A stretch of 31,912 nucleotides of DNA from Aureispira sp964404215 (GCA_964404215.1 CAYOJF010000059.1:1-31912), one strand, 5' to 3'; shown: positions 23,367 through 31,902, numbered from the stretch's first letter. Made by a program: numbers and translations. The notes: generated by a model from the letters alone, not told the origin.

Positions 23367-26252
23367 ATGAAATTAATAACAAAAACTACATGGAGTAGCT
23401 TAATACTGCTATTCCCTTGCTTGCTATTTGCCCAAACAGGAGGAATAGAAGGCAAAGTAATCGAAGCAGAATCGGCTTATGAAGTGATTGGAGCTAATCT
23501 AGTGCTGGAAGAACTCGGAACAGGAGTAGCAACAGACTTGGATGGCAAATACCTGATGAAAGATATCCCTGTTGGTAACTATCAATTAGTTTGTTCCTAC
23601 TTGGGGTTTGAAGATAAAGTAATTGCTGTGGTGATTGAAGCCAATACGATCACTCATTTAGATATCAAACTAGGCGAATCACCGATTACGACCCAAACGG
23701 CTACTGTAACAGCTTCTCGATTGACCAATACTGCCTCAGCGGTATTGTCTCTCAAAAAAGAATCAACGGCTGTATTAGATGGTATTTCTGCTACCGAAAT
23801 AAGCCGTTCGGGCGATAGTGATGCAGCAGGAGCAATCAAAAGGATTACAGGGGTGACGATAGAGGGTGGAAAATATGTTTATGTAAGGGGATTAGGAGAC
23901 CGCTATGGTAAAACTACACTTAATGGAGCGGATATACCAGGGTTGGACCCTAATAAGAATGCCATTCAGATGGATTTGTTTCCTACCAATTTGATTGATA
24001 ATATTTTGGTTTATAAGACATTTATGCCCAACCTTCCAGGGGATTTTACAGGAGGGTATGTTGATATTGCAACTAAGGATTTTCCACATAAATTCACTTT
24101 CAGTGCCAGTGCCTCTATTGGTTACAATACCCAAACTACTTTCAACTCTAACTTTTTGACACAACAAGGAGGTCGTACAGACTGGTTAGGGTTTGATGAT
24201 GGAACAAGAGCATTACCAACAGCTGTTAAAAATACAACTAACTTGCCGAATTGGCAGAGTAACGCAACCAATCAATTTAATGCCGAAGAGGCGAAACGTT
24301 TGGTTAATTTGACCAATGCCTTTTCCAATACTTGGGAGCAGCAGCGACAAGCAGTCCCATTCAATCAGAGTTTATCTTTATCGTTAGGGGATCAAGTTAA
24401 GTTGTTTGGTAATCCTTTAGGTATTATAGGAGCTTTATCTTATCAACGGAATTATAGTTTCTATGAGAATGGGAGTTATGGTATCTATCAATTGACAGGA
24501 ATGTACGACCAAGTAGATGAACTCAATTCGAACTTAAGTTTGACGGATACGAAGGGAACCGAAGAAGTACTTTGGGGAGCTATGCTAGGAGCGAGTTATA
24601 AGTTAGCTCCTACACATAAAATTTCTTTGTTGGCGATGCACAACCAGAGTGCTACGATTACAGCTCGTTATTTAGAAGGAGAGAAAGATGATGATAGAGA
24701 TGAAGTTTTTCAGACACAGAGTAGTCAATTTTTGCAGCGAGGATTGACTACGATACAGTTAGGCGGAAAGCATGTTTTTATGGAGGCGAACAAGCTAGAA
24801 GTATCTTGGAAAAGTTCTTATGCTAATTCGACACAGTCTGATCCAGATTTGAGGTACTTTACCAATCGGTATGATTCAGAGTGGGATGCCTACACCATTA
24901 AACCATCTTCAGATAGAACACCTTCTCGTTTTTATAGAGACATGCAGCAAGCAAACTGGTCCAATAAGGTTGATTTTGTATTGCCATTTTCACAATGGTC
25001 AGGACAGACTTCTAAGTTTAAAGCAGGTTTTGCCCACACAGGGAAGAGTAGAAGTTTTGATGAAAAACGATATTCTTTTGAGAGTCAATATACTCCATTT
25101 GATGGAAGTGTAGCGAATTATTTTCAAGCAGATAATTTATTGCAGTATGATGCGGATCAAAATCGTTTTGCGGATAATGGCAATGGAATTTATATTATCA
25201 ATGCACTAGATTCGGCAAATATATACAGTGCCAATCAAATGGTGCTAGCTGGCTATGCTATGGTTGAGTTACCACTTAATAATCAATGGAGTATCACTAC
25301 AGGAGCTCGGGTAGAGTATACGACAGTACAGTTGACTTCTGCTAGTACCAAAATATTAGAGACCTATCCAGCACTGGATGGACAAACTAATTTATTGGAA
25401 AATACAGATATTTTACCTTCCGTTATATTAAATTATGAGCCTACCAAAAAAATGAAAATTAGAGCAGCTTATGCTCGGACATTGGCTCGTCCTTCTTTCA
25501 GAGAGCTGGCACCTTTCAATTCTTTTGATGTAGAAGGGGGATATATCTTGGTAGGAAATCCTGATGTACAGCGTACTTTGATTGATAATGTAGATTTGCG
25601 ATGGGAATATTATGTCAGTACTAAGGAGTTACTATCAGTTAGTGCTTTTTACAAGCATTTCAATAACCCTATTGAACGTACTTTTAATATTCAAGCACAG
25701 AATCCAGAAATCACTTTTCGTAATGTAGATCAAGCGTCATTGGCAGGAATTGAATTGGAAGCTCGCAAACATTTAGGTTTTATTACGCCTGCTCTAGAAG
25801 ATTTGATGATAGGAACTAATTTTTCTTATATCTATTCTGTTAGCCAAATTGATGAAGCAGAATTAGAAGCGATACGAGCGACTAATCCCAATGCAGCTGA
25901 TACTCGTCAGATGTTTGGGCAGTCCCCCTATACACTCAATTCTTTTATTGGATATAATAATAAAGCGTTAGGACTAAATTGTAATTTGGTATTCAATGTC
26001 TCTGGACCCAAAATCGCTTTTATTAGTGTAGGAGGAACACCGAATACATACATACAGCCTAGACCGACACTGAATTTTAATATCACAAAGGAAATTGTCA
26101 AAAACTTCAGTATTAAGTTTGCTGTCAATAATCTATTGAATACACCCTATCAAGAAGTCATTCACTTCAAAGACCGTGTTTACGAAGTATATCGTTATGA
26201 TACAGGAATTGACTTTTCGTTAGGTATTAAGTACAATTTCTCTAAGTTGTAG
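23367..26252 (+). CDS. TonB-dependent receptor with N-terminal regulatory-like domain
   Basis: This 961-residue outer-membrane receptor has a signal peptide of about 22 residues ending LLFAQ. Residues ~26-105 are a carboxypeptidase-regulatory-like domain (GGIEGKVIEAESAYEVIGANL, ATDLDGKYLMKDIPVGNYQL). Residues ~120-235 form the plug (ISATEISRSGDSDAAGAIKRI, VRGLGDRYGKTTLNGADIPG, FTGGYVDIATKDFP). The rest, to about residue 961, is a 22-strand-type barrel with alternating aromatic strands, ending in SLGIKYNFSKL. It imports an unknown substrate using TonB energy. No SusD-like partner is present; the beta-helix lipoprotein upstream is the probable companion. Bounded by terminators on both sides. 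The unusual RGLGDRYGKTTLNG plug segment marks a known Bacteroidota/Proteobacteria subgroup whose ligand I cannot assign. Confidence 0.92.
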   Translation: MKLITKTTWSSLILLFPCLLFAQTGGIEGKVIEAESAYEVIGANLVLEELGTGVATDLDGKYLMKDIPVGNYQLVCSYLGFEDKVIAVVIEANTITHLDIKLGESPITTQTATVTASRLTNTASAVLSLKKESTAVLDGISATEISRSGDSDAAGAIKRITGVTIEGGKYVYVRGLGDRYGKTTLNGADIPGLDPNKNAIQMDLFPTNLIDNILVYKTFMPNLPGDFTGGYVDIATKDFPHKFTFSASASIGYNTQTTFNSNFLTQQGGRTDWLGFDDGTRALPTAVKNTTNLPNWQSNATNQFNAEEAKRLVNLTNAFSNTWEQQRQAVPFNQSLSLSLGDQVKLFGNPLGIIGALSYQRNYSFYENGSYGIYQLTGMYDQVDELNSNLSLTDTKGTEEVLWGAMLGASYKLAPTHKISLLAMHNQSATITARYLEGEKDDDRDEVFQTQSSQFLQRGLTTIQLGGKHVFMEANKLEVSWKSSYANSTQSDPDLRYFTNRYDSEWDAYTIKPSSDRTPSRFYRDMQQANWSNKVDFVLPFSQWSGQTSKFKAGFAHTGKSRSFDEKRYSFESQYTPFDGSVANYFQADNLLQYDADQNRFADNGNGIYIINALDSANIYSANQMVLAGYAMVELPLNNQWSITTGARVEYTTVQLTSASTKILETYPALDGQTNLLENTDILPSVILNYEPTKKMKIRAAYARTLARPSFRELAPFNSFDVEGGYILVGNPDVQRTLIDNVDLRWEYYVSTKELLSVSAFYKHFNNPIERTFNIQAQNPEITFRNVDQASLAGIELEARKHLGFITPALEDLMIGTNFSYIYSVSQIDEAELEAIRATNPNAADTRQMFGQSPYTLNSFIGYNNKALGLNCNLVFNVSGPKIAFISVGGTPNTYIQPRPTLNFNITKEIVKNFSIKFAVNNLLNTPYQEVIHFKDRVYEVYRYDTGIDFSLGIKYNFSKL

Positions 26253-26274
26253 AGAAGAAGGTGGGAACGGTATT

Positions 26275-26320
26275 AATAGGAGAGCGAGTTTAAATTTAAA
26301 CTCGCTCTCCTATTTTTTAG
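26275..26320. terminator. Bidirectional terminator between receptor and thiG
   Basis: A perfect 40-bp palindrome spans 26275-26314 (arms reading AATAGGAGAGCGAGTTTAAA), with a T run right after it on the plus strand and a weaker one on the minus strand. It lies between two convergent genes and can end both transcripts. Confidence 0.9.
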
Positions 26321-26329
26321 AGTATGCTC

Positions 26330-27097
26330 TTAGTCCAAAAATGAAGTCAATGGGCTAGATGCATTGGCATGATTGAAAGGACTAGCTAGTTTTGCTTCAT
26401 AAGCCATGCGTCCAGCTTCTACCGCCATTTTGAATGCTCTTGCCATCTGAGTAGGATTATCAGATACCGCAATAGCGGTATTGACTAAGACCGCATCTGC
26501 TCCTAATTCCATTGCTTTGGCAGCATCAGAAGGAGCACCTATGCCTGCATCTACTACGACAGGGACATTACTTTGTTCTATAATGATCTCTAGGAAATCA
26601 ATGGTTTTTAATCCTTTGTTGCTACCAATAGGTGACCCTAAGGGCATGACAGCAGCAGTCCCCACGTCTTCTAGTCGTTTGCAGAGTACAGGGTCTGCAT
26701 GGATATAAGGCATGACCACAAAACCTAATTTGGCGAGCTCTTCGGTCGCTTTGAGCGTTTCTATAGGGTCAGGAAGTAGATATTTAGGATCTGGGTGAAT
26801 CTCTAGTTTGAGTAAATTGGTTTCTAGGGCTTCCCTTGCTAGTTGTGCGGCAAATATAGCGTCTTCTGCATTGCGAGCTCCAGAAGTATTGGGCAACAGA
26901 TGGATGTGAGGATGTTTGAGATGGTTTAGAATATCATCTTCTTGATTGTTGATGTCGACTCTTTTGAGAGCTACAGTAACGAGCTGAGAAGCAGAAGCAA
27001 GTAGTGCTTCTTCCATTAATTTGGCAGATGAAAATTTGCCTGTCCCAGTAAATAATCTTGAATCGAAAGTATAGTTTCCTACAGTTAGTTTTTGCAT
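26330..27097 (-). CDS. thiG: Thiazole synthase ThiG
   Basis: This 255-residue TIM-barrel enzyme joins 1-deoxy-D-xylulose 5-phosphate, dehydroglycine and ThiS-carried sulfur into the thiazole phosphate of thiamine. Clear family blocks are SRLFTGTGKF (13-22), LLPNTSGARNAEDA, LKLEIHPDPKYLLPDPIETL, MPLGSPIGSNKG and VVVDAGIGAPSDAAKAMELGADAVLVNTAIA. Lys97 in LKLEI is the likely Schiff-base lysine by comparison with the B. subtilis enzyme. The partner genes (thiS, thiC, thiE, thiH or thiO, thiF) are absent from the window, so this is an isolated thiG. It follows the META-domain lipoprotein gene by 43 bp on the same strand, so the two may share a promoter. No TPP riboswitch structure was recognised upstream. 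Confidence 0.94.
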   Translation of the reverse strand: MQKLTVGNYTFDSRLFTGTGKFSSAKLMEEALLASASQLVTVALKRVDINNQEDDILNHLKHPHIHLLPNTSGARNAEDAIFAAQLAREALETNLLKLEIHPDPKYLLPDPIETLKATEELAKLGFVVMPYIHADPVLCKRLEDVGTAAVMPLGSPIGSNKGLKTIDFLEIIIEQSNVPVVVDAGIGAPSDAAKAMELGADAVLVNTAIAVSDNPTQMARAFKMAVEAGRMAYEAKLASPFNHANASSPLTSFLD

Positions 27098-27140
27098 GAT
27101 AATGATAAATAGAAAGATAAATTTGGTTGTTTTTTAAGAG

Positions 27141-27953
27141 CTATTCTTCTGTATTGGCAGGTATACAGGCAATACTTTTGCCTGGAATATCTAGATTGAG
27201 ATCAAGTCTCTCTGAGCGGGGATTTAGCGTGATTTTTCCTTGGAGCAACTGTGCAATTTCAAGTCCTTGCTTACTATCACAACACATACGGCTACATCCA
27301 AATGGCTGTTTTAGTTGGACGATATGTTTATCAATAGCTTGATAAGCTGTATTACAAGTATTGACATCCAATTGCAAAATAACTCTATCTTTTTGGAAGG
27401 TAATAAAATAATCTTTTTCAAATGGTTTGGAAGCTGCCTTAGTGATAAAATGACTTAATTTCCATTTTTTATTCATAATCTTTTCGTCCAAGGCTATTTG
27501 TATTTGCCAAGTAGTAATGACACTAGAGGTTCTAAACTCTAATAATCCAGTTTCTGGATTAAAAGAATAGGTTGCCTTTTTTTGGAAATTGGCGAATAGC
27601 TCTTTGGATTCTTTGCTATCGCAGCACATTTCGGTACAGAATCCACCATTAGAGAAATCAATATTACTTTGATTAACTGTGTAGCTTCCTCCACAGCTAT
27701 TAACATTGAGCTGAAAACCATAATTTCCTCCATCATCAAAGGAGAGGGTAGGAGTATGACTGATTTTCTGTACTGTATTATTGACTTGATATGCTTGTAG
27801 TGTCCAAATAGTGTTCTTAAGTTCGACAAAAGGAGAGGTAACTTCAGAGTGAATAGTAGCATTGGTTGAAGTAGTCGATTTTGTTTCATTGCAAGCTGCT
27901 AGTACAAAACAAACTAGTATCAAAAGGGAAGAGTAGTAGCTAAATTTATTCAT
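27141..27953 (-). CDS. Lipoprotein with two META-like domains
   Basis: This 270-residue predicted lipoprotein has lipobox LAAC (Cys21). Two similar domains follow, residues ~45-152 and ~161-265. Each starts with a Trp strand (NTIWTLQAYQ; NKKWKLSHFI), has L-V-N-x-C (Cys87; Cys200) and then CTEMCCDSK (106-114) or CSRMCCDSK (220-228), and ends with a strand that returns to the start. The N-x-C plus Trp pattern is that of META/HslJ-like domains. The repeated CxxxCCDSK is an unusual addition. Each domain thus holds four cysteines with near-identical spacing, suggesting disulfides or metal binding. It is probably anchored in the outer membrane. It lies upstream of thiG on the same strand and has a good -7 element. 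Function unknown. Confidence 0.75.
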   Translation of the reverse strand: MNKFSYYSSLLILVCFVLAACNETKSTTSTNATIHSEVTSPFVELKNTIWTLQAYQVNNTVQKISHTPTLSFDDGGNYGFQLNVNSCGGSYTVNQSNIDFSNGGFCTEMCCDSKESKELFANFQKKATYSFNPETGLLEFRTSSVITTWQIQIALDEKIMNKKWKLSHFITKAASKPFEKDYFITFQKDRVILQLDVNTCNTAYQAIDKHIVQLKQPFGCSRMCCDSKQGLEIAQLLQGKITLNPRSERLDLNLDIPGKSIACIPANTEE

Positions 27954-27989
27954 TAAAAAATATTCAAATTGTTTATGAAATTATTATTT

Positions 27990-27997
27990 CAAATATA
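27990..27997 (-). promoter_or_regulatory. -7 promoter element of the META lipoprotein/thiG transcript
   Basis: On the minus strand this reads TATATTTG, a perfect TAnnTTTG element, 37 bp ahead of the start codon at 27953. No convincing -33 TTTG was seen at the usual distance, so confidence is moderate. Confidence 0.45.
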
Positions 27998-28091
27998 GTG
28001 CTTTCAGTAGTCGTATAGATAATCGTAGGGGAAGTTTATTTTATTATTCTCTGAAAATGTGACTTTTAAAAATCATAATAGTCTAATAGTT

Positions 28092-28182
28092 AGATCATGT
28101 TTAAGAATTAAGTTATTCGAAATCAACGATTTGAGCGAAAATAAATTGATTTAGAATTGAAGTTAATTTTTAAACATGCTCT
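28092..28182. mobile_element. Internally deleted copy B of the foldback MITE (91 bp)
   Basis: The ends AGATCATGTTTAAGAATTAA and TTAATTTTTAAACATGCTCT match the 20-bp inverted repeats of the element at 7181-7358, with two mismatches at the left. The first ~62 bp follow copy A's left side (shared GAGCGAAAAT-AATTGATTT). The palindromic centre is then missing and the right end follows. No target duplication is visible. It lies 63 bp upstream of the OmpA-like gene. The surrounding 27954-28245 intergenic region shows nothing else I can call apart from the minus-strand -7 element. Confidence 0.75.
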
Positions 28183-28245
28183 TAAATAAATCTTATTGTT
28201 TTAAATAGTAAGAATGTTCCTAATTCACATTCAACCTTTACTCTT

Positions 28246-29472
28246 ATGACTAGAAATATCTTATTACTCTTTCTATTACTATTTTGTTGGATTTTTGGAG
28301 GCATTTGGTTCTATCATTCTTGTTGTTGTGGAAAAGGAGCAGGAGGTGTTGGGGCAGGTTCTATAACAGAAGGTCTAGAAATCAATGATGGGACTTACTT
28401 TACAGCAAGTGCTTCAGCTGATAATGTGAAATTTGATGCTAGTAGTAAAATTTTTACTATGTCTCAACCAGTTAGGGGGGTATTTGCTAATACTGCTAAT
28501 TATTTAGACAAGCATCCTGCTAAAGTATTGCAAATTAGTACTCCAGCTAATGATTTACTAGGACAAGAGGCACAGTTTGTAGCAACTCATATGGCTAGTC
28601 AAAAAGTGGTGCCTTACCAAATAGAATATCGTAGAACAGATCAAACAAATGGATTAGATTATACTTTTTCTTGTATGGCTCCATTAGCGATTGCTGCTGG
28701 TGGAATGAATATTACTGCTAATGATAATTTTGTATTTGAATCCTCTAGTTTTGATTTTGCAGCACCATTATCTAATGAGCTTGATGATGTTTTAGAAAAA
28801 GTGGCAAACTATTTAGAAGAAGACCCTACTAGATATCTTAATATAGAAGCAGCTTTTGCTGCTAAGGAAGAAAATATCAGTAGTTTTTCAAATCTAGGAA
28901 AGGCTAGAGCGAGTAAGATAAGAGGATTGCTACTGACTAAATATAATGTTAATCCCGATCAGGTAGATTATAATGGGGTATTATCAGATAAAATGACTTT
29001 ACAGGCTCACCCTAAATTCGAACAAGGTTTATTGATAGGAGGAGTAGAGTTTATTTTTAGTGAAAAAGAAGCCATAAAATCTTCAGTCGAAATAGCAGAT
29101 AGAATACCGAAGTTAGAAAAGGATTTATTAGTTAATCCTCGTATACTCTATTTTGAGACAGGTAAAAATAGAGTCATTATCGAAGAGGAATTTAGAGCTT
29201 ATTTTGAAGACGTGATTTATTATTTAGATCATGTTCCTACCGCTAAAATAGAATGTGCTGGGCATACAGATAATGTAGGAGCAGCGGACATGAATAAAAA
29301 ACTATCTCAAGATAGAGCAAATTTTATAGCTAATTACTTCTCTCGTCAAGGGGTTGCTACTACAAAAGTCAAGGGAATTGCTTTTGGAGAAGAAAAACCA
29401 TTAGTGCCGAATACTACAGCCTTAAATAAATCAAAAAACAGACGAGTCGAAATCATTATTCGAAAAGAATAA
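28246..29472 (+). CDS. Membrane-anchored protein with three OmpA-like modules
   Basis: This 408-residue protein has an N-terminal hydrophobic segment (residues 5-23), preceded by Thr-Arg and followed by HSCCCGKGAGGVGAG, so it is probably an inner-membrane anchor with the rest in the periplasm. The C-terminal ~110 residues are a full OmpA-like peptidoglycan-binding domain: ILYFETGKNRV, CAGHTDNVGAADMNKKL, LSQDRANFIANYF, NRRVEIII. Asp342 and Arg357 have the spacing of the two diaminopimelate-binding residues of OmpA. Two earlier segments look like degenerate copies: residues ~60-130 (VKFDASSKIF ... VFANTANYLDKHPAKVLQI) and ~162-250 (SSFDFAAPLSNELDD ... GKARASKIRGLL), without the Asp. It lies 60 bp before the coiled-coil gene without a terminator between them, so they form an operon. 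Confidence 0.85.
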   Translation: MTRNILLLFLLLFCWIFGGIWFYHSCCCGKGAGGVGAGSITEGLEINDGTYFTASASADNVKFDASSKIFTMSQPVRGVFANTANYLDKHPAKVLQISTPANDLLGQEAQFVATHMASQKVVPYQIEYRRTDQTNGLDYTFSCMAPLAIAAGGMNITANDNFVFESSSFDFAAPLSNELDDVLEKVANYLEEDPTRYLNIEAAFAAKEENISSFSNLGKARASKIRGLLLTKYNVNPDQVDYNGVLSDKMTLQAHPKFEQGLLIGGVEFIFSEKEAIKSSVEIADRIPKLEKDLLVNPRILYFETGKNRVIIEEEFRAYFEDVIYYLDHVPTAKIECAGHTDNVGAADMNKKLSQDRANFIANYFSRQGVATTKVKGIAFGEEKPLVPNTTALNKSKNRRVEIIIRKE

Positions 29473-29532
29473 TAAGTCAGTCTGTAGTATTGGATTTCAA
29501 TAAAAAAATTAAAAAATAAAAATTATAAAACT

Positions 29533-31824
29533 ATGTGGTGTACTTGGCTTTTACCATTGTTGTTACTCTTAGGTGCGGCTTTGATTGGTGGATTAATTGG
29601 GTGGTTAATGAGAGGTAATAAGATTCAAATAATTAAGGAAGAATATGAATCACGGATAAAGTCTTCTGAAAAAATCATAGCGAATGAGCAAGCAGCAGGG
29701 GCTGCATTGCAATCGGAATATGATAAATTAGAGCAAGAAGGCTTATTGAAAGAAACTAGGATAACCACCCTAGAATCAGATTTGTTAGGCGAGAAAAAAG
29801 AATCCGCAGGAAATAAATCAGGTTGGGATGCAGCTGTATTGAGTTTGGGAGTATTGCAAACAAAGTATGATACGAAAGAAAAAGAGCATGACACGTTAGT
29901 ACATACTGTGGCAGGTTTGGAGCAAGCACTTACTGAGAAACAAGAAAAAATAGTAACAATAGAGTCAGATTTTAGAAACTGGAAAAATGAATCTATAGAG
30001 AAAACAACTGCTTTGTCAAAAGAAAATGATGGATTGAATGAAAAAATTAGAAATCTTGAAGGAGAGCTAGCAGATAAGAATAATCAATGGTCAGAGGCAA
30101 AAACAAGATATGAAACAGAGGTCAATGATTTGGGGGATATTATAGAAGATCAAAAAATAGAATTGAATACTTGGATTAAAAAGTATAATCAGTTATCTGA
30201 AGACAAAGAACTGGCCATTAAAAACTATCAGTTGTTAGAAGAAACCACAAAAGTTGAGGTGGCATCCTTGAAGGGGGAGATAGAGAAGGAACAGTCTACT
30301 AACACTAGCTTACAGGAAGTCAGTATAAAACAAGCTGATCGAATCAAAGAGTTGGAAGATCAACTAGTAAGTGCAGAGGAAAAATCATCAACAAATAAAA
30401 TAGGTTGGGATGCAGCTGTAATGAGTTTGGGAGTATTGCAAGGAAAGTATGATACGAAAGAAAAAGACTATAATGATCTCTATAATGAGGTAACTAGTTT
30501 GAAGGAAGAGCTTACTGAAGAACAAGATAAAATAGTAGCAATAGAGACGAATTTTAGTGCTTGGAAAGAGGAATCTATAGCAAAAACAACTACTCTAAAG
30601 CAAGAAAATAGTTCACTTAATACTCAAGTCAAAGAGTTGGAAGATCAATTAGTAAGTGCAGAGGAAAAATCATCAACAAATAAAATAGGTTGGGAGACAG
30701 CTGTAATGAGTTTGGGAGTATTGCAAGGAAAGTATGATACGAAAGAAAAAGACTATAATGATCTCTATAATGAGGTAACTAGTTTGAAGGAAGAGCTTAC
30801 TGAAGAACAAGATAAAATAGTAGCAATAGAGACGAATTTTAGTGCTTGGAAAAAGGAATCTACAGTAAAAATAACCACCTTAACACAAGAAAAAGCCTCC
30901 CTTACAGAAAAAGTTACAGATCTCGGCGTAACTATAACCAAACACAAGATAAAGATTGATGAATTAGAGAAAATCAAGGATAAACAATTAGTAGAAATAT
31001 CTACTTGGCATAAAAAGTATAATCAGTTATCAAGAGATAAGGAAGTAGTCGCTAAAAATTATCAACTATTAGAGGAAAAAATTAAAGTAGATATAGAAGG
31101 ATTGGAGGGTGTAATAGAACAAGAAAAATCAATTAATTTGGGGTTGAAATCATCTAATGATCAACTTCAAGAAAAAAACAATCAGCAGACTGAAAAAATA
31201 ATTGATTTAGAATCAAGGTTGGAAAAGTTAGAGATAGAGACTGCAGAAAGAATAGCTATTATTACTAATGATTTTTCTACTAAAAATGTTGCTTATCAAA
31301 AGGAAATTGAAGAGCTGGAAGAGATCATAGAGGATCAGATGCATCAAAAAGAAAGGAATAGTCAATTGTTAGAAGAATTGCGAGTAAATCTCACAAAAGC
31401 CAAAAAGGAAAAAGATTTAGGAGACAAAGAAATAATACGCCTCCAAGGACTATTAGCGAAACTGGAAAAAGAACAGAAGGAATTAGATGCAGTTCCCGCA
31501 ACCCCCTTGACTAAAGAGGAGGTAACTTTACAACGAATTAAAGAGAAGGCACAACAAATTGACTTTGGTCGTATTGGGGTGGCAAGTTATGCGGATAGAG
31601 ATGATCTGAAGAAGATTAAGGGAATTGGTGTTTTTATAGAGAAAAAATTATATGCTCTAGGAATCTATACCTTCTGGCAAATCGCTAATCTTAGCTTAGA
31701 AGACGAAGAAAAGGTAAATCAAGCAATTGAATTTTTCCCTGGACGTATACGACGAGATGAGTGGGTAAGACAAGGTGGTGAATTGCACAAAGAAAAAGAA
31801 GATGAGAAGGAAGAAAATAAATAA
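29533..31824 (+). CDS. Membrane-anchored long coiled-coil protein with C-terminal HhH domain
   Basis: This 763-residue protein has a transmembrane helix at residues 4-26 followed by RGNK, so by the positive-inside rule the rest is cytoplasmic. Residues ~30-660 are almost continuous charged coiled coil, broken by two repeat modules. Module A (GWDAAV-SLGVLQ-KYDTKEK) starts at Trp98, Trp292 and Trp387. Module B (TW-KKYNQLS-DKE-A-KNYQLLEE) is at Trp214 and Trp492. The order is A-B-A-A-B. The C-terminus (~685-755) is the helix-hairpin-helix unit often annotated as flap-endonuclease-like: DDLKKIKGIGVFIEKKLYALGIYTF, then FFPGRIRRDEWVRQG. HhH units bind DNA backbone or act as protein-protein modules. 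Partner: the OmpA-like protein 60 bp upstream. I infer a scaffold linking membrane and cytoplasm. A terminator follows. Confidence 0.82.
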   Translation: MWCTWLLPLLLLLGAALIGGLIGWLMRGNKIQIIKEEYESRIKSSEKIIANEQAAGAALQSEYDKLEQEGLLKETRITTLESDLLGEKKESAGNKSGWDAAVLSLGVLQTKYDTKEKEHDTLVHTVAGLEQALTEKQEKIVTIESDFRNWKNESIEKTTALSKENDGLNEKIRNLEGELADKNNQWSEAKTRYETEVNDLGDIIEDQKIELNTWIKKYNQLSEDKELAIKNYQLLEETTKVEVASLKGEIEKEQSTNTSLQEVSIKQADRIKELEDQLVSAEEKSSTNKIGWDAAVMSLGVLQGKYDTKEKDYNDLYNEVTSLKEELTEEQDKIVAIETNFSAWKEESIAKTTTLKQENSSLNTQVKELEDQLVSAEEKSSTNKIGWETAVMSLGVLQGKYDTKEKDYNDLYNEVTSLKEELTEEQDKIVAIETNFSAWKKESTVKITTLTQEKASLTEKVTDLGVTITKHKIKIDELEKIKDKQLVEISTWHKKYNQLSRDKEVVAKNYQLLEEKIKVDIEGLEGVIEQEKSINLGLKSSNDQLQEKNNQQTEKIIDLESRLEKLEIETAERIAIITNDFSTKNVAYQKEIEELEEIIEDQMHQKERNSQLLEELRVNLTKAKKEKDLGDKEIIRLQGLLAKLEKEQKELDAVPATPLTKEEVTLQRIKEKAQQIDFGRIGVASYADRDDLKKIKGIGVFIEKKLYALGIYTFWQIANLSLEDEEKVNQAIEFFPGRIRRDEWVRQGGELHKEKEDEKEENK
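30344..30913 (+). repeat. 285-bp tandem duplication inside the coiled-coil gene
   Basis: The segment starting near 30344 recurs 285 bp (95 codons) later, starting near 30629. The first ~225 bp of each unit are nearly identical at DNA level (for example gttggaagatca at 30351 and 30636), and similarity fades at the 3' end. The frame is preserved. It encodes the adjacent pair of A modules and looks recent. Confidence 0.88.
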
Positions 31825-31856
31825 ATTCTGAATAGTAGACATACTCATACCATCAT

Positions 31857-31902
31857 AAAAAGAGGCTGTCGGAAAAGTAAAAATCCGATAGTCTCTTTTT
31901 TT
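31857..31902 (+). terminator. Terminator of the OmpA/coiled-coil operon
   Basis: AAAAAGAGGCTGTCGGA (31857-31873) pairs with TCCGATAGTCTCTTTTT (from 31884) with two G-T-type mismatches, followed by a T run. It lies 33 bp after the coiled-coil gene stop. Confidence 0.85.

Noticed and set aside
31857..31902. Inverted repeat with a GAGGCTGTCGG start, similar to some insertion-sequence ends
   Set aside because: Stem, short loop and T run right after an operon explain it fully as a terminator; no transposase or second end is visible.
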